Assembly: GCA_023260985.1 (NCBI GenBank)
Contig: JALRKY010000080.1
Span: 25,976 to 89,975 of the forward strand
Source of the DNA: Altererythrobacter sp.
Lineage (GTDB): Bacteria; Pseudomonadota; Alphaproteobacteria; Sphingomonadales; Sphingomonadaceae
Length of the DNA stretch: 64,000 nucleotides
Direction of reading: 5' to 3'
Under the pieces are notes generated by a model. That model was not told where the DNA came from. It did no database searches and saw only the letters and a list, made by a program, of their open reading frames with translations. Positions 18,089 to 27,063 of the stretch are shown piece after piece (within the stretch, counting starts at the first letter, position 1; every line of letters begins with the position of its first letter). The position numbers were made by a program, and so were the translations under genes.

Positions 18089-19615
18089 TCACCCTCGCGC
18101 GAGCAGATTTTCCTTTGCAATCCGCTCTTTCCATTGCGCTGGAGCCAGTGTGTGGACATTGGTGCCCTGGCTGTCGACCGCAACGGTAACGGGCATATCC
18201 TTCACCGTGAACTCGTAGATCGCCTCCATCCCGAGATCCTCGAAAGCGACGACCTTGGCCTCCTTGATCGCGCGTGCGACGAGGTAGGCCGCGCCGCCCA
18301 CCGCCATCAAATAGGCGACCTTGAAGCGGCTGATCACTTCGACCGCATTGTGCCCACGCTCGGCCTTGCCGATCATCGCCAGCAGCCCGAGATCGAGCAT
18401 CATCTCGGTGAACTTGTCCATACGGGTGGCGGTGGTCGGGCCGGCCGGGCCCACTACTTCGCCCATCACCGGATCGACCGGGCCGACGTAATAGATCGCA
18501 CGCCCCTTGAACTCGACCGGCAGTTCCTCGCCCTTGTCGAGCATGTCCTGGATGCGCTTGTGCGCCGCATCGCGCCCGGTCAGCATCGCGCCGCTGAGCA
18601 GCAGTCGGTCGCCCGCTTGCCAGCTGGCGACTTCCTCGGGCGTGAGATGGTCGAGATCGACCCGCTTGGCCTCCTTGTCCGGCTGCCAGTGAACATCGGG
18701 CCACTGGTTGAGATCGGGCTGATCGAGATAGGCGGGGCCCGAACCGTCCATCACCACATGCGCGTGGCGGGTGGCGGCGCAATTGGGGATCATCGCCACC
18801 GGTTTGCCCGCGGCGTGGCACGGCCAGTCGAGAATCTTGACGTCAAGCACGGTCGACAGCCCGCCGAGACCCTGTGCACCCACGCCCATCGCATTGACCG
18901 CATCGAAAATGTCGATCCGCAGCTGCTCGATATCGTTCTGCGCGCCGCGCGCTTTCAGCTGGGCCATGTCGATCGGCTCCATCAGCGATTCCTTGGCGAG
19001 CTTCATGCAATGCTCGGCCGTGCCGCCAATGCCGACGCCAAGCATGCCCGGAGGGCACCAACCCGCGCCCATCGAAGGGATCTGCTCGACCGCCCAGTCG
19101 ACGATGTTGTCGCTGGGGTTCATCATCTTGAATTTCGACTTGTTTTCGCTGCCGCCGCCCTTGGCCGCAACGTCGATCGAAATCGTGTTGCCGGGCACCA
19201 TTTCGACCGACAGCACACAGGGCGTGTTGTCGCGCGTGTTCCGGCGAGTGAAAGCCGGATCTGCCAGGATCGAAGCACGCAGCTTGTTCTCGGGGTGGTT
19301 ATAGGCGCGGCGCACCCCTTCATCGACTACATCCTGCAGCGAACGCGCCGATTCGAGCCGGCATTGCTGGCCCCATTTGATGAAGACGTTGACGATGCCG
19401 GTGTCCTGGCAGATCGGCCGGTGCCCTTCGGCGCACATCCGGCTGTTGGTCAGGATCTGGGCGATCGCATCCTTCGCGGCCGGGCCTTGCTCGGCCTTAT
19501 AGGCCTCGCCCAGCGCGGTGATATAGTCCACCGGGTGATAATAGGAGATAAATTGCAGCGCATCCGCCACGGTCTCGATCAGATCGTCTTCGCGGATTGT
19601 GATCATGTCGCTCAT
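18089..19615 (-). CDS. fum: Class I fumarate hydratase (Fe-S)
   Basis: TCA-cycle enzyme that hydrates fumarate to malate with an oxygen-sensitive 4Fe-4S cluster; 508 residues, the single-chain class I form. Cluster and active-site strings include EGHRPICQDTGIVNVF, GAGWCPPGMLGVGIGG and the later HAAGKPVAMIPNCAATRH segment, with three candidate Cys ligands. The C-terminal beta domain holds VGPVDPVMGEVVGPAGPTTA. The frame is open 29 codons further upstream, but ATG at 19615 gives the normal N-terminus. It is transcribed divergently from the pcm-like gene. Confidence 0.95.
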   Translation of the reverse strand: MSDMITIREDDLIETVADALQFISYYHPVDYITALGEAYKAEQGPAAKDAIAQILTNSRMCAEGHRPICQDTGIVNVFIKWGQQCRLESARSLQDVVDEGVRRAYNHPENKLRASILADPAFTRRNTRDNTPCVLSVEMVPGNTISIDVAAKGGGSENKSKFKMMNPSDNIVDWAVEQIPSMGAGWCPPGMLGVGIGGTAEHCMKLAKESLMEPIDMAQLKARGAQNDIEQLRIDIFDAVNAMGVGAQGLGGLSTVLDVKILDWPCHAAGKPVAMIPNCAATRHAHVVMDGSGPAYLDQPDLNQWPDVHWQPDKEAKRVDLDHLTPEEVASWQAGDRLLLSGAMLTGRDAAHKRIQDMLDKGEELPVEFKGRAIYYVGPVDPVMGEVVGPAGPTTATRMDKFTEMMLDLGLLAMIGKAERGHNAVEVISRFKVAYLMAVGGAAYLVARAIKEAKVVAFEDLGMEAIYEFTVKDMPVTVAVDSQGTNVHTLAPAQWKERIAKENLLARG

Positions 19616-19724
19616 CGAAGCTGTGCTCCTGTCGGTCGATTCAACCGCCCCATAGACGCGTGCTGCTCCTAGCGTCAAAGCGCTTGGCTGCAAGCACCGC
19701 AATCGCTAGAGCAGTTTGACGTAG

Positions 19725-19744
19725 TGTATTGTTTATGTAATACA
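19725..19744. promoter_or_regulatory. 20-base palindromic operator, copy 1
   Basis: TGTATTGTTTATGTAATACA lies 14-33 bases upstream of the pcm-like start. The outer arms TGTATT and AATACA are inverted repeats. The same 20-mer with one change recurs at 51143-51162, so it is very probably a protein-binding site. The AGTGTA-N12-TACA outline recalls GntR/YtrA operators, which is only an analogy. Confidence 0.6.
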
Positions 19745-19757
19745 GCCGACGGAAATC

Positions 19758-20345
19758 ATGACCGAGACCAATATGCCCGCAGCCCGCAAGGCTATGATTG
19801 ACAGCCAGCTCCGCACCAGCGGCGTGAACGAGCCTTTCGTTCTCGCGCGCATGGGCGCGGTCGCGCGCGAGGATTTCGTGCCGGAAGGCGCGCGGGCGAT
19901 CGCCTATGTCGATCGCGCCGTGCCGCTTGGAAATGGCAAGCATCTCGCCGCCCCGCTGGTGCACGGCAGGATGCTTGCCGAAGCGCGCCCCGCCGCGAGC
20001 GACAGCGCGCTCGTAGTCGAAAGCGGATCGGGATATCTTGCCGAACTTCTACGGCCGCTGGTCGACTCGCTCGCCACGATCTCGTCGGACGAGATCGCCA
20101 AGGGCAAGCGCGGCCGCAAGAGCTATTCGCTGGTGCTGGTGGATGGCGCGATCGAGCAGCTTCCCGAATCGCTCGCCAAGCAGCTCGAAGAAAACGGCCG
20201 CATCGTCACTGGCATCGTGCAGCGGGGGGTAACTCGCCTCGCCGTAGGCCGCAAGGTTGCGAGCAGCGTCACTCTGCAGCCGGTTGCCGATATCGGCATC
20301 CCCGTGCTGCATGCGTTCAATCGCCCCAAGGAATGGAGTTTCTAA
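19758..20345 (+). CDS. Protein-L-isoaspartate methyltransferase-like protein, shortened
   Basis: A 195-residue relative of PIMT (Pcm), which repairs isoaspartyl residues using SAM. The N-terminus (MIDSQLRTSGVNEPFVLARM, REDFVP) and the C-terminal LVDGAIEQLPESLAKQLEENG match the family. The SAM-binding core is reduced: motif I reads VVESGSGYLAELL in place of EIGTGSGY, and the GDG motif region is missing, making the protein about 20 residues short. It may not be an active methyltransferase. Its end overlaps the tolC frame by 13 bases if tolC uses ATG 20333. Confidence 0.8.
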   Translation: MTETNMPAARKAMIDSQLRTSGVNEPFVLARMGAVAREDFVPEGARAIAYVDRAVPLGNGKHLAAPLVHGRMLAEARPAASDSALVVESGSGYLAELLRPLVDSLATISSDEIAKGKRGRKSYSLVLVDGAIEQLPESLAKQLEENGRIVTGIVQRGVTRLAVGRKVASSVTLQPVADIGIPVLHAFNRPKEWSF

Positions 20346-21832
20346 CCTTGCCTAAACGGAGCCCTCCGCTGCGGCGCATTGCCGCTGTTCTCCTGCTGGG
20401 CTCCGCGTTGGCCCCTGCGACCGCACAGGCCGACAGCCTGCGCGAAGCGCTCGCCAGTACATATGAAACCAACCCCACCCTGCAGGCGGCTCGCGCACAA
20501 CAACGCGCCGCCGACGAGGAAGTGCCGATCCAGCGCGCGCAGGGGCTGCCCAATGCAAGCGCGACCGGAAATCATGTCGAATTTCTGCGGACCTCGCCCA
20601 ACAGCTTCACCGCGCCAGAGCGGCGCCTGCAGATCGGCCCCGATCTCAATGTGCCGGTCTATTCGGGCGGCGCGGTTCGCAACGGGATCAAGGCGGCAAA
20701 GGAACGGGTAGCGGCGGGACAAGCGGATCTGCGCGGCATCGAAAGTGCGATCTTCAGCCAGGTCGTTGCCGCCTATATGGATGTGCTGCGCAGCGAAGCA
20801 CTGGTGGCGCTTTCGGCCAACCAGGTCGGAGTCCTAACCGTCAATCTGCAAGCGACCAGCGACCGGTTCGAAATCGGCGAACTGACTAGCACCGACGTGG
20901 CGCAGTCGCAGTCGCGCCTCGCGCTGGCGCAGGGCGACCTGCGCAATGCGCAAGCCAATTTGATCTCCTTCCGCGAGAACTACATCCAGCTGGTTGGCCG
21001 CGCGCCGAGCAATTTGGAACCGCCGCCGCCGCTGCCGGGCCTTCCCGAAACCGTGGGCGAAGCGGTGGTTGCCGCACTCGACAACAACCCCGACCTGATC
21101 GCCGCGAAGGAGCGCGCCAGCGCCGCAGGCTTCGATTCCGAAGTGGCCGGCGGAGGGCGCCTGCCGAGGGTGGGCCTGTTCGCCGGGCTCGACTACACCG
21201 ATTATTTCGGTACGCTGGGCGGCCCAATCTCCTCCAACTTCAGGCAAAGCGAGACCACCGCCAATGCGGGGGTCCAAGTCACAATCCCGATCTTCCAGGG
21301 CGGCCTTCCGGCAGCGCGCCAACGCCAAGCCTATGCCCGCGAAAGCGCCGCGCTAGAGAACGTCATCGCGACCGAGCGCGACGTGATTGCGCAGGTCCGC
21401 GCAGCCCATTCGAGCTGGCAGGCCTCCAATGCGGTTATCTTCAGTTCGGAGGCGGCGGTTTCCGCTGCCGAGCTGAGCCTCGAAGGTGTGCGCGCGGAAA
21501 ATTCAATCGGCAACCGCACGATCCTGGACGTGCTCAACGCGGAGCAGGAGCTGCTTTCCGCTCGCGCCCAGCTGGTGACCGCGCGGCGCAACGCCTATGT
21601 CGCGGGCTTCAGCGTGCTGGCGGCAATGGGGCGGGCCGAAGCGCGTGACCTCAACCTCGACACCGGCGTACTATATGATCCCGAAGTCAACGCTCGCCGG
21701 GTGCGTGGCCAGCTGTTCGACTGGCAGCGCGATGAAGAACCTGCTGCAACATCAACGAGAACCGTTGACATCCCCGCGCCTGACGCGATGATTGGCCCGC
21801 CCGGTGAATCGGGAGACGCCACCACCGATTGA
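20333..21832 (+). CDS. tolC: TolC family outer-membrane channel
   Basis: Outer-membrane efflux/type I secretion channel, about 499 residues with a signal peptide (IAAVLLLGSALAPATAQA). The mature part has the duplicated helix-barrel pattern: ALASTYETNPTLQAARAQQ near the start, QIGPDLNVPVYSGG, the heptad-rich AQSQSRLALAQGDLRNAQAN, VQVTIPIFQGGL and NRTILDVLNAEQELLSARAQ. ATG at 20333 has an AAGGA ribosome site and lies inside the pcm-like gene; TTG at 20348, just after that gene's stop, is an alternative with a cleaner signal peptide. It is co-transcribed with pcm. Confidence 0.93.
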   Translation: MEFLTLPKRSPPLRRIAAVLLLGSALAPATAQADSLREALASTYETNPTLQAARAQQRAADEEVPIQRAQGLPNASATGNHVEFLRTSPNSFTAPERRLQIGPDLNVPVYSGGAVRNGIKAAKERVAAGQADLRGIESAIFSQVVAAYMDVLRSEALVALSANQVGVLTVNLQATSDRFEIGELTSTDVAQSQSRLALAQGDLRNAQANLISFRENYIQLVGRAPSNLEPPPPLPGLPETVGEAVVAALDNNPDLIAAKERASAAGFDSEVAGGGRLPRVGLFAGLDYTDYFGTLGGPISSNFRQSETTANAGVQVTIPIFQGGLPAARQRQAYARESAALENVIATERDVIAQVRAAHSSWQASNAVIFSSEAAVSAAELSLEGVRAENSIGNRTILDVLNAEQELLSARAQLVTARRNAYVAGFSVLAAMGRAEARDLNLDTGVLYDPEVNARRVRGQLFDWQRDEEPAATSTRTVDIPAPDAMIGPPGESGDATTD

Positions 21833-21884
21833 CGTCACCTGCCCGCCGGGCGCAGCTTAGTCGAACAACAGGGGATCGCGCGCA

Positions 21885-22376
21885 ATGGCGCAGCATGGTG
21901 AAGCTTCGGTCGAAGAGATTCTCGAATCGATCAAGAAGGTGATTGCGCGCGACAATCTCGACACCGCGCAGGCCCCTGCCCCTCGAACGCTCGCGCGCGA
22001 GGTCGACGAAGACGACGATTCCGACATACTCGAACTCACCAGCATGGAGTTCGCACAGGACCCGCTGCGCCAACCCGATGCCGGCATCGAATATGACGCG
22101 TACGACTCTGAATCTGACGAGGCCGATGAGGCTGACACACCGCTGACCACCGATTCGGTGCGCCAGTCGATGCGCGAGAATTTCGAAGCACTGGCAATGC
22201 TCGCCGAGCCGGGCGCCCGGCCACAGATCGTATGCTCGGGCGAGACTTCGCTCGAAGGGCTGGTGCGCGAAATGCTGCGCCCGATGCTGGCCGAATGGCT
22301 CGACAAGAACCTGCCGGGCATGGTCGAAAAGATGGTCCAGGCTGAAATCGCGCGGATCGCGGGCAAACGCCGCTAG
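21885..22376 (+). CDS. DUF2497/PopZ-like polar organizing protein
   Basis: A 163-residue acidic protein of the DUF2497 family that includes PopZ, the pole-organizing scaffold of Caulobacter. The short N-terminal helix EASVEEILESIKKVIARDN, a disordered Asp/Glu/Ala-rich middle (residues about 30-85) and the C-terminal helical module LEGLVREMLRPMLAEWLDKN with MVEKMVQAEIARI are all present. PopZ binds ParB at the poles, and parAB/parS occur 20 kb downstream, so the two are plausible partners. It follows tolC after 52 bases, an order common in alphaproteobacteria. Confidence 0.88.
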   Translation: MAQHGEASVEEILESIKKVIARDNLDTAQAPAPRTLAREVDEDDDSDILELTSMEFAQDPLRQPDAGIEYDAYDSESDEADEADTPLTTDSVRQSMRENFEALAMLAEPGARPQIVCSGETSLEGLVREMLRPMLAEWLDKNLPGMVEKMVQAEIARIAGKRR

Positions 22377-22410
22377 CGCCAAGCCGGTCGAGCAGTTAAG
22401 CCTGCTCGCC

Positions 22411-24555
22411 ATGACCAGGTCACACGCGCTACTCTTCGCCGCCGCGCTGCTCGCGGCCCCCGCCACTGCACATGACCACGGCCCCGCCGCTCCGCCGATG
22501 CAAGCGCAGGACCTTGTCACAATGCCCCGGCTCGGCGCGGCCGTCACTTCGCCCGACGGGCGGCTGGCGATCTATCGAGTTACGGAGGCTGACGCCAAAA
22601 CCTATGCACGCAGCGGCGAATGGTATCTGATCGACCTCGCCGATCCCGAAGCGGGTTCAGTCAAGCTCTACCTTGGCGACGGCGCTTCAGACTTGGCGTT
22701 CGGTCCAAACGGAGCACTCTATTTCCTGTCGGATCGCGCAGACACAGGGGATGCGTCGTCCGGCGGCGGCTACGCCCGACTCTGGCGCGTCGAATTGCAC
22801 GCGGGTGGCGTTACGGGCGCTCCCACAATCGTCGCCGATTTCGTAGGCACCGCGATCGACGGATTCAAGCTTTCGCCCGATGGCAAAAGGCTGGCGGTGT
22901 GGGCGCCGATCGCGCGCGACTGCCCAGGCTTCGGGTGCGAAAGCGACGGCAAGGCGCATTTACCCGGGCCGGGCAGCGGGCGTCTTTACGACGCGGCCGA
23001 CGGCTTCGTCCGGCATTGGGACCGCTGGACCACGCCCGGCATATTCAATCGCGTGTTCGTGTTCGACCTGACGGACGGGAAAGTGGCGGGCGGAGGTGTG
23101 CCGCTCGACGGGCGCGACCCGGCAACCGACCTCACCGGCAACACGCCCACCATGCCCTTCGGCGGGGCCGAGGATGTCGCGTGGGCGCCCGACGGCACAG
23201 GCGTCTATTTCGTGGCGCGCGTCGCCGATGCAGCAGAGCCGCGCTCGACCGATCTCGACATCTACTGGTCCGATCTTTCGGGCTCGACCCCGGTCGAACT
23301 GACCGAAGCCAATCTTGCATATGATTCAGCCCCTGCCCCGTCCCCCGACGGGCGTTGGCTGGCCTATCTCGCAATGGAACGGCCTACTTATGAGGCGGAC
23401 CGGCTAGTGATCCAGCTACGCGATGTGCGGACTGGAAAGACCCGCGCACTAACACAGGATTTCGACCGCAGTTTCGACAGCATCGCATGGACCCCCGATT
23501 CGCGCTGGATCGTCGCCACGGCAGGCGACATGCTCGACACTCCTGCGTTCCGGATCGATCCGCGCACCGGCGCAGTCGAGCGGCTTGACCTGATGGCGGG
23601 CAATGAAGCGCATATTGCGGGCGTGACTCCGCTTCCGGACGGCCGCTTGCTGTTCACGCGCGATTCGATCGGAGCGCCGCACGAACTCTATCTCTCGAAA
23701 GACTGGAAGCAGGCGCGCCTGCTCACCGACATCACGATGAGCCGGATGGGGCAACTGGCGACGACCGTCACCAGCCGCTTCAGCTTCACCGGGGCGAATG
23801 ACGACACGGTTTGGGGCCAGATCACCCGCCTCGAAAAGCAGGAGGGGCCAATCCCGGCCATCCTCTACATCCACGGCGGGCCGCAGGGCTCGTTCAACGA
23901 TGGCTGGTCGAGCCGCTGGAACCCGCGCGTGCTCGCAAGCCAGGGCTATGCCGTGATCTCGGTCGATTTCCACGGCAGCACCGGATACGGCCAGGCTTTC
24001 ACCGATGCGATCAACCGCGACTGGGGCGGCAAGCCGCTCGAAGACCTGCAACTTGGTCTTGCCGCCGCGCTCGCGCTCGACCCACAGATCGACGGTAGCA
24101 ATGCCTGCGCAATGGGCGCCAGCTATGGCGGCTACATGGTCAACTGGATCGCCGGGAGGTGGCCGGACCGCTTCAAATGCCTGGTCCAGCACGACGGGCT
24201 GTTCGAGATGCGCAGCTTCTATTTCGCGACCGAGGAATCGTGGTTCCCGCGCTGGGACTTCGGTGGGTCTTACTCCGAAGCGAGCGAAACCTACGAGAAG
24301 TGGAATCCGGCGAACCATGTCGGCAAATGGCAAACGCCAATGCTGGTGGTCACTGGTGAGAACGACTTCCGCGTTCCCTATACGCAGGGGATCCAGAGCT
24401 TCACCGTGCTGCAGGAACGCGGCATTCCCGCGCAACTGCTGGTCTTCCCCGACGAAAACCACTGGGTGCTGGGCGCCAAGAACTCGCTGCAATGGCACAA
24501 TACCGTGTTCGACTGGCTTGCGCGCTGGTTGAAGCCCCAAGCCCCCGCCGAATGA
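22411..24555 (+). CDS. S9 family (prolyl oligopeptidase-type) peptidase
   Basis: A 714-residue secreted serine peptidase of the DPP/acylaminoacyl peptidase type. The signal peptide (SHALLFAAALLAAPATA) is followed by a beta-propeller of TolB/WD-like repeats (residues about 40-440) and a C-terminal alpha/beta-hydrolase domain with HGGPQGS, the nucleophile Ser571 in GASYGGYM, Asp in GENDFRVPY and His in PDENHWVL. It would cut peptides in the periplasm. A second S9 peptidase of a different subtype is encoded at 60274-62355. The stop overlaps the ferredoxin start (ATGA). Confidence 0.93.
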   Translation: MTRSHALLFAAALLAAPATAHDHGPAAPPMQAQDLVTMPRLGAAVTSPDGRLAIYRVTEADAKTYARSGEWYLIDLADPEAGSVKLYLGDGASDLAFGPNGALYFLSDRADTGDASSGGGYARLWRVELHAGGVTGAPTIVADFVGTAIDGFKLSPDGKRLAVWAPIARDCPGFGCESDGKAHLPGPGSGRLYDAADGFVRHWDRWTTPGIFNRVFVFDLTDGKVAGGGVPLDGRDPATDLTGNTPTMPFGGAEDVAWAPDGTGVYFVARVADAAEPRSTDLDIYWSDLSGSTPVELTEANLAYDSAPAPSPDGRWLAYLAMERPTYEADRLVIQLRDVRTGKTRALTQDFDRSFDSIAWTPDSRWIVATAGDMLDTPAFRIDPRTGAVERLDLMAGNEAHIAGVTPLPDGRLLFTRDSIGAPHELYLSKDWKQARLLTDITMSRMGQLATTVTSRFSFTGANDDTVWGQITRLEKQEGPIPAILYIHGGPQGSFNDGWSSRWNPRVLASQGYAVISVDFHGSTGYGQAFTDAINRDWGGKPLEDLQLGLAAALALDPQIDGSNACAMGASYGGYMVNWIAGRWPDRFKCLVQHDGLFEMRSFYFATEESWFPRWDFGGSYSEASETYEKWNPANHVGKWQTPMLVVTGENDFRVPYTQGIQSFTVLQERGIPAQLLVFPDENHWVLGAKNSLQWHNTVFDWLARWLKPQAPAE

Positions 24556-24950
24556 GCCTACGCGCACCCCTCGAGGAGGCCGAACTTGCGCTGGCCAAGC
24601 TCGGCAGTGAAAGCATCGAGCGACATATCTTCCTTTGCGCGATGAGCGAGAAGCAGAAATGCTGTTCGCGCGAAGAGGGCGAGGCGGCCTGGAAATACCT
24701 CAAGCGGCGCCTCAACGAGCTCAAGCTGGCTGGGCCCAAGCGTATCAGTCCAGACGGGAGGCCCTGCGGCGGCGTACAGCGCACCAGGGCCGACTGCCTG
24801 CAGGTCTGCGCGGCAGGACCGATCGCTGTCGTGTGGCCCGATCGTGTCTGGTACCACTCGGCGCGCGAGGATGTGCTGGAGCTGATCATCCAGCAGCATC
24901 TGATTGGCGGCGAACCGGTCGAGGAATTCCGCCTGCGAAGCGCGCGTTAG
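24552..24950 (+). CDS. (2Fe-2S) thioredoxin-like ferredoxin domain protein
   Basis: A 132-residue protein with a thioredoxin-like 2Fe-2S ferredoxin fold. Cysteines fall at about residues 29, 37, 38 (HIFLCAMSEKQKCC) and 82, 86 (CLQVCAAGP), the latter the family C-x3-C pair followed by the VVWPDRVWYHS strand. An extra Cys at 72 (RPCGG) is present. A bacterial electron-transfer role is likely; the partner is unknown. ATG at 24552 overlaps the S9 peptidase stop, so the gene is translationally coupled to it. The longer upstream frame is not supported. Confidence 0.85.
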   Translation: MSLRAPLEEAELALAKLGSESIERHIFLCAMSEKQKCCSREEGEAAWKYLKRRLNELKLAGPKRISPDGRPCGGVQRTRADCLQVCAAGPIAVVWPDRVWYHSAREDVLELIIQQHLIGGEPVEEFRLRSAR

Positions 24951-24960
24951 GCGCGACCGT

Positions 24961-25254
24961 TCAATCTTCGTCGGGTTGCGGCAGATTGTTGTCGACCGAG
25001 GCATCGTGCCCGGTGCCATTCGACAGGAACACGAGGCCCATCAAGGCACTGGTGAGCAGCATGGTAACGCCGAGCCCCAATGCCACGGCAATGTAGAAAT
25101 GCACCGAGATCGCGCCGTTCGATTTGTAGAGCAGCGCCAGTGCGATGAGCACGACTCCCACCGTCGCAAGGAACATGAAGCGCATGATCCGGCGATAACG
25201 CGCCCAGGCGAAAGCGGCCTTTTCGGGATCGTCGAGGGGGGATTTGCCAACCAT
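24961..25254 (-). CDS. Hypothetical two-helix membrane protein
   Basis: A 97-residue protein with a charged N-terminus (KSPLDDPEKAAFAWARYRR), two predicted membrane helices (about residues 27-45 and 53-76) and a short acidic tail. No named family was recognised. ATG at 25254 was chosen; ATG at 25275 is possible. It is convergent with the ferredoxin gene and divergent from the CBS gene. Confidence 0.7.
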   Translation of the reverse strand: MVGKSPLDDPEKAAFAWARYRRIMRFMFLATVGVVLIALALLYKSNGAISVHFYIAVALGLGVTMLLTSALMGLVFLSNGTGHDASVDNNLPQPDED

Positions 25255-25370
25255 GCCCGCCACATGGCCTCTCATGTCGTTCGATGCAACGTCGCATTTC
25301 GGACTGCATGATTCGCCTTTTGCGCACAAAAATGTCATTCTTCGCAAGGGAATCGAAGAGGAGACATGCA

Positions 25371-25802
25371 ATGAGCATCGCGCTGATCACTCAGGATCGC
25401 AGCGCCGCGAACGTCATTTCCTGCGATGCGTCGACACCCATGCGCGAAGCGGTGAAGCTGCTGGCGGAGAAACGCATAGGCGCACTTCCGGTCTTGCGGG
25501 GTGGCTCAGTGGTCGGGATCTTCTCCGAGCGCGATGTGATCTACCGGTTGGCGCAGGAAGGCGAGATCTGCCTCGACCGCCCACTTGCCGAAGTGATGAC
25601 GGCCCCCCCAATTACCGTCGATACGAGCACGCTGGTCGACGATGCGCTGGCACTTATGACGCGGCGACGGATCCGCCACCTGCCGGTGATCGAAGGCGGC
25701 GCGATGGTGGCCTTCATCTCAATCGGCGATCTGGTGAAGCACCGCATTGACCAGGTCGAGCACGAGGCTGAGGCGATGCGGATCTATATCCAGACCGCTT
25801 GA
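25371..25802 (+). CDS. CBS-domain protein
   Basis: A 143-residue protein made of two CBS domains (residues about 12-65 and 75-130), a Bateman pair that binds adenine nucleotides. Characteristic strings are MREAVKLLAEKRIGALPVL, GGSVVGIFSERDVI and DDALALMTRRRIRHLPVI. No other domain is attached, so it probably regulates a partner by sensing ATP/AMP or similar. ATG at 25371 follows an AGGAGA ribosome site; earlier in-frame ATGs are not supported. erpA follows after 33 bases. Confidence 0.88.
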   Translation: MSIALITQDRSAANVISCDASTPMREAVKLLAEKRIGALPVLRGGSVVGIFSERDVIYRLAQEGEICLDRPLAEVMTAPPITVDTSTLVDDALALMTRRRIRHLPVIEGGAMVAFISIGDLVKHRIDQVEHEAEAMRIYIQTA

Positions 25803-25835
25803 TGATTTCCCCTGCGGTTCCTACATCCGGCCGCA

Positions 25836-26165
25836 ATGGCTGACGCACTCACCCTTTCGCCCGCTGCCGCCAAGCGAGTGGCGTTGATCGCCGAGAAACA
25901 GGCGAAGCCTGCTATTCTGCGTCTGGCGGTGGAAGGCGGCGGCTGCTCGGGCTTCCAGTACAAGTTCGACCTGGCCGATGCGCCAGAGGCCGACGACATG
26001 GTGAGCGAGACCGATGGCGTCCGGCTGGTGGTCGACGCCATAAGCCTGGATCTCGTCGCGGGCAGCGTGGTCGATTTCGTCGAATCGCTGGGCGGTGCGG
26101 CCTTTCGCGTCGAGAACCCGCAAGCCGCTGCTGGTTGCGGCTGCGGATCAAGCTTCGGGATTTGA
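25836..26165 (+). CDS. erpA: A-type Fe-S carrier, ErpA/IscA family
   Basis: A 109-residue HesB-like carrier that takes Fe-S clusters from the scaffold to client proteins. The three invariant cysteines are seen in GGGCSGFQY and near the C-terminus in GCGCGSSF, the ErpA form. It complements the suf operon at the left of the window and would supply clusters to the class I fumarase and ferredoxins also encoded here. Confidence 0.93.
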   Translation: MADALTLSPAAAKRVALIAEKQAKPAILRLAVEGGGCSGFQYKFDLADAPEADDMVSETDGVRLVVDAISLDLVAGSVVDFVESLGGAAFRVENPQAAAGCGCGSSFGI

Positions 26166-26202
26166 ATTAGACCCGAGGACGATGTTCGGGCACTAAGCCC
26201 TC

Positions 26203-27000
26203 ATGAAAATTGCCACATTCAACATCAACGGTATCAAGGCTCGCCTGCCGCGCCTGAAGGAATGGCTCGTCGAAACGCGCCCCACGGTCGCCTGCCTGCA
26301 AGAGATCAAGAGCATGGACGAGAACTTCCCGGGCCATGAGTTCGAGGAGATCGGCTACCGCGCCCTCTGGCACGGACAGAAGTCCTTCAACGGCGTCGCC
26401 ATACTGGTTGATGCGGAAGCCGGGATCGAAGGCCCCATCGAAGTGCAGCGCGGGCTGGGCATCCCAGGCCCCGACGATTCGGGTCAGGAACAGGCGCGAT
26501 ATCTCGAAGCCGATGTCGGCGGCTTACGCATTGTGTGCATCTACCTGCCCAATGGCAATCCGCAGCCGGGCCCGAAATTCGACTACAAGCTGGTATGGAT
26601 GCAGCATTTGCGCGCCCGCATGGCGCAGATCTTGGCCGAGGAGGTTCCCGCCGCTGTACTGGGCGATTTCAACGTGATCCCGGAGGACAATGACGTGTGG
26701 TCGGTGAAATCCGTGGCCGACGATGCGCTGATGCAGCCCCAATCGCGCGCGGCCTACTCGCGCTTGCTGGGAGATGGCTGGACCGACGCGGTGCGCACGC
26801 ACAATCCGCGCGGCGACGTGTGGACCTATTGGGACTACCAGGCGGGCGCCTGGAAACGCGACCACGGCTTCCGCATCGACCACATATTGCTTAGCCCCGA
26901 GCTGGCCGACCGGCTCGAAGCGGTTGGTGTCGATCGCGCACATCGCGGGCGCGAAAAAGCGAGCGACCATGCGCCGGTATGGGCCGTTCTGCGAGGCTGA
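26203..27000 (+). CDS. xth: Exodeoxyribonuclease III
   Basis: AP endonuclease and 3'-exonuclease of base-excision repair, 265 residues. EEP-family motifs are complete: TFNINGI, LQEIKS (catalytic Glu), GDFNVIPEDNDVW (catalytic Asp/Asn), DYQAGAWKRDHGFRIDHI and the final SDHAPVW with the catalytic Asp-His. ATG follows erpA by 37 bases on the same strand. A bidirectional terminator lies just downstream. Confidence 0.96.
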   Translation: MKIATFNINGIKARLPRLKEWLVETRPTVACLQEIKSMDENFPGHEFEEIGYRALWHGQKSFNGVAILVDAEAGIEGPIEVQRGLGIPGPDDSGQEQARYLEADVGGLRIVCIYLPNGNPQPGPKFDYKLVWMQHLRARMAQILAEEVPAAVLGDFNVIPEDNDVWSVKSVADDALMQPQSRAAYSRLLGDGWTDAVRTHNPRGDVWTYWDYQAGAWKRDHGFRIDHILLSPELADRLEAVGVDRAHRGREKASDHAPVWAVLRG

Positions 27001-27010
27001 TCCAATGCAA

Positions 27011-27037
27011 AGGGCCCCAACCTTACGGCGGGGCCCT
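27011..27037. terminator. Bidirectional terminator between xth and cell-wall hydrolase
   Basis: AGGGCCCC (27011-27018) pairs perfectly with GGGGCCCT (27030-27037) around an 11-base loop. It lies in the 63-base gap between two convergent genes. The downstream run CCTGTATTT is only modestly T-rich. Confidence 0.7.
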
Positions 27038-27063
27038 CCTGTATTTCATCCATTCGCTCCTAT

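Noticed and set aside
18071-19672. Long plus-strand open frame opposite the fumarase gene
   Set aside because: Same reason: mirror of GC-rich codons in a clear gene, with no family features.
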